Source: Boesenbergia rotunda (lineage: Eukaryota; Streptophyta; Magnoliopsida; Zingiberales; Zingiberaceae). From it: DNA of 64,000 nt. The notes below the pieces were generated by a model, which was not told where the DNA came from, did not search any database, and saw nothing but the letters and a program-made list of their open reading frames with translations. The stretch's first letter is position 1. Each line of letters begins with the position of its first letter. A program made the translations under genes and the position numbers. Below are positions 58,044 to 64,000 of this stretch, in pieces. The DNA is taken from NCBI GenBank assembly GCA_024364735.1, contig JAGFNQ010005180.1, positions 203,654-267,653 on the forward strand, given 5' to 3'.

Positions 58044-61023
58044 CAAGGTTAGGAAAGTGATACCTCTCTCATGATCTTGATGCAAAGTCCATTGTAGTTA
58101 GAGTCCAAGGTTAGGAAACCAAGATAGGAGAGGGGTATATGCCCTATTATTTGACTATCCAAGAGTTGGCAAGACCATGGGAATTTTGAGTATAAATTTA
58201 TACAATTTCAATACACATTGGCTGAAATTGAGTACAAATCAGCCGAAATTGAGTACAAATTGATGAAATTCGAGTACAAGGTTAGGAAACCTATACCTCT
58301 CTCATGATCTTGATGCAAAGTTCATTGTAGTTAGAGTCCAAGGTTAGGAAAACAAGATAGGAGAGGGGTATATGCCCTATTATTTTACTATCCAAGAGTT
58401 GGCAAGACCATGGGGATTTTGAGTACAAAACTATACAATTTCAGTACACATTGGCTGAAATTGAGTACAAATCAGCCGAAATTGAGTACAAATTGATGAA
58501 AATCGAGTACAAGGTTAAGAAACCTATACATCTCTCATGATCTTGATGCAAAGTCCATTGTAGTTAGAGTCCAAGGTTAGGAAACCAAGATAGGAGAGGG
58601 GTTTATGCCCTATTATTTGACTATCCAAGAGTTCGCAAGGCCATGGGAATTTTGAGTACAAATTTATACAATTTCAGTACACATTGGCTGATTGAGTACC
58701 AATCAGCCGAAATTGAGTACAAATTGAAGAAAATCGAGTACAAGGTTAGGAAACCTATACCTCTCTCATGATCTTAATGCAAAGTCCATTGTAGTTAGAG
58801 TCCAAGGTTAGGAAACCAAGATAGGATCATGAGAGAGGTATCACTTTCCTCTCTCATGATCTTGATGCAAAATCCATTGTAGTTGAGTCCAAGGTTAGGA
58901 AACCAAGATAGGAGAGGGGTATATGCCCTATTATTTGACTATCCAAGAGTTAGTAAGGTCATGGGAATTTTAAGTACAAAAATATACAATTGAGTACAAA
59001 TTAGTCGAAATTGAGTACAAATTGATGAAAATCGAGTACAAGGTTAGGAAACCTATACCTCTCTCATGATCTTGATGCAAAGTCCATTGTAGTAGAGTCC
59101 AAGGTTAGGAAACTTATACCTCTCTCATGATCTTGATGCAAAGTCCATTGTAGTAAAGTCCAAGGTTAGGAAACCATGAGAGAGGTATCATGAGAGAGGT
59201 ATCACTTTTCTCTCTCATGATCTTGATGCAAAATTCATTGTAGTTGAGTCCAAGGTTTGGAAACCAAGATAGGAGAGGGGTATATGCCCTATTATTTGAC
59301 TATCCAAGAGTTGGCAAGGCCATAGGAATTTTGAGTACAAAACTATACAATTTCGGTACACATTGGCTGAAATTGAGTACAAATCAGCCAAAATTGAGTA
59401 CAAATTGAAGAAAATCGAGTAGAAGGTTAGGAAACCTATACATCTCTCATGATCTTGTTGCAAAGTCCATTGTAGTAGAGTCCAAGGTTAGGAAAACATG
59501 AGAGAGGTATCACTATTCTCTCTCATGATCTTGATGCAAAGTCCATTTTAGTTAGAGTCCAAGGTTAGGAAAACAAGATAGGAGAGGGGTATATGCCCTA
59601 TTATTTTACTATCCAAGAGTTGGCAAGGCAATGGGAATTATGAGTACAAAACTATACAATTTCAATACACATTGGCTGAAATTGAGTACAAATCAGCCGA
59701 AATTGAGTACAAATTGAAGAAAATCGAGTACAAGGTTAGGAAACCTATACCTCTCTCATGATCTTGATGCAAAGTCCATTGTAGTTAGAGTCCAAGATTA
59801 GGAAAACAAGATAGGAGAGAGGTATATGCCCTATTATATTACTATCCAAGAGTTGGCAAGGTCATGGGAATTTTGAGTACAAAACTATACAATTTCAGTA
59901 CACATTTGCTGAAATTGAGTACAAATCAGCCGAAATTGAGTACAAATTGAAGAAAATAGAGTACAAGGTTAGGAAACCTATACCTCTCTCATGATCATGA
60001 TGCAAAGTCCATTGTAATTAGAGTCCAAGGTTAGGAAACCATGAGAGAGGTATCACTTTCCTCTCTCATGATCTTGATGCAAAATCCATTGTAGTTGAGT
60101 CCAAGGTTAGGAAACCAAGATAGGAGAGGGGTATATACACTATTATTTGACTATCCAAGAGTTGGCAAGTCCATGAGAATTTTGAGTACAAAACTATACA
60201 ATTTCAGTACACATTGGCTGAAATTGAGTACAAATCAGCCGAAATTGATTACAAATTGAAGAAAATCGAGTACAAGGTTAGGGAACCTATACCTCTCTCA
60301 TGATCGTGATGCAAAGTCCATTGTAGTAGAGTCCAAGGTTAGGAAACCATGAGAGAGGTATCATGAGAAAGGTATCACTTTCCTCTCTCATGATCTTGAT
60401 GCAAAAACCATTATAGTTGAGTCAAAGATTAGGAAACCAAGATAGGAGAGGGGTATATGCCCTATTATTTGACTATCCAAGAGTTGACAAGGTCATGGGA
60501 ATTTTGAGTACAAAACTATACAATTGAGAACAAATTAGTCGAAATTGAGTACAAATTGATGAAAATCGAGTACAAGGTTAGGAAACCTATACCTCTCACA
60601 TGATCTTGATGTAAAGTCCATTGTAGTAGAGTCCAAGGTTAGGAAACCATGAGAGAGGTATCACTTTCCTCTCTCATGATCTTGATGCAAAATTCATTGT
60701 AGTTGAGTTCAAGGTTTGGAAACCAATATAGGAGAGGGGAATATGCCCTATTATTTGACTATCCAAGAGTTGGCAAGGCCATGGGAATTTTGAGTACAAA
60801 ATTATACAATTTCAGTACACATTGGCTGAAATTGAGTACAAATCAGCTGAAATTGAGTACAAATTGAAGAAAATCGAGTACAAGGTTAGGAAACCTATAC
60901 CTCTCTCATGATCTTGATGCAAAGTCCATTGTAGTAGAGTCCAAGGTTAGGAAACCAAGATAGGAGAGGGGTATATGCACTATTATTTTACTATCCAAGA
61001 GTTGGCAAGGCCATGGGGATTTT

Positions 61024-61676
61024 CGTTCGGGTGATCGATCCACAACCTGGGATCGGTCCGGTGATCGATCCAGGAGAAGTCACAAAGAAATCGCGATTTC
61101 TGATTGAGCATTGGGGACCGATCAGGACAGAGCCTGATCGGTCTGGACCTAGCCTAATCGGTCTGGTGACCTATCAGGAGTCGCTCTGATCGGTCTGGTG
61201 ACCGATTAGGCGCAGAACTTTAATTCAAATACGCTGTCAGAAGCTCTGATCGCGTCTGTTTTCGCTGTCGATTCTCTGATACATTGCCGATTCTTGTTGA
61301 TATGCATTGCTAAGCCTCTGTTGGAGTGTGCAGGTGATAGCAGGTGATTCAAACACTCAAGGAGGGTCAATGGGAGGCTTTCCTTGGAGCAGGTTTATTT
61401 GTTTCTCCTTCTCAGGTTTCAATGACAACTGGAGCAGCTGGCGACTGACGGAGACTCAGCTGGAGAGGAGGTCTTCAGTGGACTGAGTAGGGGCAAGTTA
61501 TCCCCGAACCTTGTGCATCTCCGTCTTAGCGATTTGGTTTGCTTTCTTTCTTTGTATTGTTCTGTTTGTGCTGTTTGCTTCCGCTGCTACTAACCTGATC
61601 ACGCAGAAAACTTAAGAGAGCAAATTTTAGTGATTGGCTATATTCACCCCCCCTCTCTAGCCATCCGTTTCCAACA
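61024..61676 (+). mobile_element. Sirevirus C 5' LTR, left-truncated
   Basis: Begins abruptly after GCCATGGGGATTTT of the tandem array and contains GATCGGTC palindromes (61030-61210), ATCGCGATTTC, GGGGCAAGTTATCCCCGAACC (61491-61511) and the end CCCCCCCTCTCTAGCC..CCAACA. About 1.4 kb of the LTR is missing at the left. Confidence 0.88.
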
Positions 61677-61678
61677 AG

Positions 61679-61690
61679 TGGTATCAGAGC
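61679..61690 (+). other. Primer-binding site of Sirevirus C
   Basis: TGGTATCAGAGC, two bases after the LTR end; a perfect plant Met-tRNA primer site. Its absence from B is clear by comparison. Confidence 0.88.
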
Positions 61691-61734
61691 TTGGGGCTCT
61701 GTTCACGGCTTAACATCCGAGAGCTTACAACAAG

Positions 61735-63041
61735 ATGGCTATGGGAGGAGAAGGTTACAGCACAAACAGACCTCCATTCCTTGACGGCACTGATTTTCCA
61801 TATTGGAGGTCAAGGATGGAGTTCTACCTCAAAACCAACATGAGCATATGGTTCTCAGTGAAGGAGGGTTTCTCCCCTCCAAAGGATCATGAGGGAAATG
61901 AGCTTGAGTTTTCTAGTTGGTCGGCTGAGAAAGTCAAGAAGGGGGAAGCTAATGCCAAAGCTATCGTCACCTTGCAATGTGGGATGACCAAGGATCAGTT
62001 GGTCAAGGTGGGTCCTTTCACAAGTGCTAAAGATCTATGGAATAAGATTATTGAGCTCCATGAAGGAACTCGTGAAACCCGGACAGCCAAGAAGGACCTC
62101 CTTCTCAACCAACTCCAAAGTCTCACCATGGGAAAAAATGAAACTGTAAGTATGCTTCATTGTCGATTCAAAGAAGTATTGAATGGTCTCCACTCCATTG
62201 ATGAAAAGGTCGAAAACAGAGACCTAGTGAGGTATGTACTCAAAGCCTTCCCTAGGAATACTTTGTGGTCATCCATGGTGGATGCTTACAAGGTTTCCAA
62301 GGACTTATCTTTTGTTAAGTTAGAGGATTTGTTTTGTGAGATGGAGCTACACGAGATCTCTAACACAAGCCCAAAAGAGAAAGGGTTTGCTTGTGTGACA
62401 GGTAACAAAAGAAAGGAGAAGAAGAATGAAGAGGAGGAGAAGAATTTCCATCATTTTGCTTTCATGGCAGTAGAGAATTCAAGTGAAGGAAGCAGTGATG
62501 AATCTTCAAGCTCCTCAACCGCGCCTTCATCATCTTCGGATGATGAAGAGGTAATCTCTCCCGAACTAGATAAGTGCTATAGAACCATTGCATGTCTAGC
62601 TAGGTTGCTTAAAAAATCCAAGAACAAAGTTAAATTGTTGAAATTGGAAGTAAAAGAATTGAAATCCTCTAGGGTGGAGGATGTTAATGATTTTCATGAT
62701 GACTCGCATGTTAAGACCCTTAAGAATGACAATAAGGACTTAAAGAGCAAAGTTGAAAATCTCAAGAATGTTCTTGAGAAATTCTCATTTAGCTCCAAAA
62801 CCTTAGATATGATATTAAATTCCCAAAGGGCGGTTTACAACAAGGCCGGTATAGGTTACTGACCTAAGGAACCAACCTTTGTATCATTAATGTCAAGAAC
62901 TCAATTTAGACCATCAAATAATTCTAGGGTTCAAAAAGTCAAAAAGAAATTGACTAAGGCATGGGTGCCAAAGTCTTTCATTGTAGATTCCTTAGGTCCC
63001 AAAATTTGGGTACCTAAAACCTCAATATTTAGAATTGTATA
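61735..63041 (+). pseudogene. Sirevirus C gag, zinc knuckle deleted
   Basis: Starts ATG 61735 (MAMGGEGYSTNRPPF) after GTTCACGGCTTAACATCCGA. The first 375 codons are open to TGA at 62860 (GIGY-stop, where B has Arg: CGA to TGA), then the frame continues to FRIV-stop at 63041 as in B. The capsid-like part is well kept (SAKDLWNKIIELHEGTRE, RYVLKAFPRNTLWSSMVDAY). Compared with B, the segment with the CCHC knuckle is missing: KKNEEEEKNFHHFAFMAVE bridges the flanks in frame. The C-terminal coiled coil remains. This is the best-preserved Sirevirus gag in the window. Confidence 0.88.
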
Positions 63042-63054
63042 AGCATTGTTTGAG

Positions 63055-63140
63055 GGGGAGCATCTATCAACATGGGAGGTTGATATTTGGTGCTCCAAAC
63101 CCATGACCAACAAAAATTGTCATTCACATGATTGATTATG
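63055..63140 (+). pseudogene. Sirevirus C protease remnant
   Basis: GGGGGAGCATCTATCAACATGG continues as in B and can be read HLSTWEVDIWCSKPMTN, where B has the active-site motif VDSGCSKHMTG. The catalytic Asp-Ser-Gly reads Asp-Ile-Trp, and a stop follows within ten codons. Confidence 0.65.
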
Positions 63141-64000
63141 GAATGTTCAAATTAAGTGCTTTGATCTTCATTGTCTTAGCTCTTATAACAATATGATCTC
63201 TTGGCTAGTGAGTTATGAAATCTCATTTGGGCAATAAGGAAACTTTTCATGCAATGAATGATAGTATATCCATGCTTCAAAATAAATCTACAAGTTTTGG
63301 AAAAATTATATATATTGCATGAAGGGTTTAGATTCACGCATAACTTGCTCTTGGCATGAATTGCTTAAAAGAATTGGTTTTATTATTGCAATTTGTGTTT
63401 TCATGCAAGTTATAGTTTATGAAATGTCTTATCTCAAGCCCAAGTATGCCATGAGTATCTTGTATGTGTTATAACACATGAATGCATGTTTAAGAACAAG
63501 ATGAACATATAGTTTGGGCTGATCATTATAAAAATCTCACAAGGCATCACCATGAGTTTTAAAATTCACTGTTTAACCTTCTATGACCTAGTGATTCCCT
63601 TGTATCAAACTAAGGTTTCTTGATATGATCATGCTTTGATACAAACATGTTTCGATACTCAAGTTCATGCTTAGAAAATACTATCATGCTCTGACACAAA
63701 CCATGATATATATTTTGATTAAGGGAACCCTTAGAATCAAGTGGATCAAATCTAATTGAATTGGGGTTTAGGAATGCTTGAAACCTGATAGACAAATTTA
63801 GGGATTATGGAATTGAAAAAAAATATTTTGAGCAAACTTGATCATACATTGAGTTTGATATAAACTTAATGTTAATTTGATACAAATCTATTTTGAATGA
63901 TCAAACTTAAATTTTAGGACCAAAATCATGTTTTGATACGAACCTGTCTTTTGGTTTCTGAAAGTTTGAGTCTGAATTCTGAAATCTGACCGGACAAACA
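63141..64000 (+). other. Unassigned sequence after Sirevirus C gag
   Basis: AT-rich with stops in all frames. It does not match the pol of A or B. A loose phrase TTTGATACAAACATG/TTTGATACAAATCT recurs (63635-63645, 63877-63890, 63934-63945) and is also seen in the post-pol spacer of A (13262-13275), so pol may be deleted and the spacer reached directly. Confidence 0.4.

Larger units (their letters stand above)
55970..61022. repeat. ~233-bp tandem array
   Basis: About 14 units, excluding the inserted solo LTR. A unit runs from CAAGGTTAGGAAACC through GATAGGAGAGGGGTATATGC, CTATCCAAGAGTTGGCAAGG, a run of GAAATTGAGTACAAATCAGC sub-repeats and CCTCTCTCATGATCTTGATG. Some units have an extra inverted repeat ATCATGAGAGAGG..CCTCTCTCATGAT (58825-58862, 59180-59220, 60030-60072, 60345-60393). 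No stable coding. Candidate satellite or expanded transposon segment. Confidence 0.9.

Noticed and set aside
61679..61690. Match to tRNA sequence
   Set aside because: Only a 12-base primer-binding site; no tRNA structure around it.

Overview
The window looks like nuclear DNA of a flowering plant. It has intron-containing eukaryotic genes (a NAC factor with a miR164-like site and a 12-exon PRUNE-like gene) set among nested plant transposable elements: Ty3/gypsy with a chromodomain, Sirevirus-type Ty1/copia, hAT and Mutator-like (MULE). The abundance of Sireviruses would suit a large monocot genome, but that is only inference; no species is claimed. No rRNA, tRNA or CRISPR was recognised.

Layout. 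1-11085: a Ty3/gypsy element with LTRs of about 3.4 kb, its left end outside the window, inserted into a Sirevirus (A). A continues at 11086-20072 with pol, a spliced env-like gene carrying a solo LTR in its intron, and the 3' LTR. 20480-22880: AT-rich repeats and an unclassified element with a zinc-knuckle ORF beside a primer-binding site. 23674-35248: a second Sirevirus (B) on the minus strand, with target duplication ATAAG, inside an older LTR-like sequence. 35782-40666: a hAT transposon with TIRs and target duplication ATTGTTCA. 41535-43860: relics of copia and hAT elements. 45600-50791: the genic island, NAC (+) and PRUNE-like (-), tail to tail. 52337-55211: a decayed MULE transposase. 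55970-61022: about 14 copies of a ~233-bp tandem repeat, interrupted by a solo LTR. 61024-64000: the start of a third, deleted Sirevirus (C).

Only the NAC and PRUNE-like genes look intact. Every exon boundary of both can be placed on GT/AG sites with frame kept throughout (265 and 518 codons). All transposon proteins are broken, largely by stops that fit C-to-T (or G-to-A) decay of methylated DNA.

The most unusual signal is non-coding. The Sirevirus LTRs and an unrelated solo LTR carry arrays of short stem-loops whose arms change in a compensating way (CCTAGC/GCTAGG, CCTGG/CCAGG, CCCGG/CCGGG, CCTAAC/GTTAGG) while loops differ by family. The Sireviruses also carry arrays of a GATCGGTC-spacer-GACCGATC palindrome in the LTR and just before the env-like gene. 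Other notable points are the spliced env-like gene with a tiny first coding exon and the PRUNE-like protein lacking canonical metal-binding residues.
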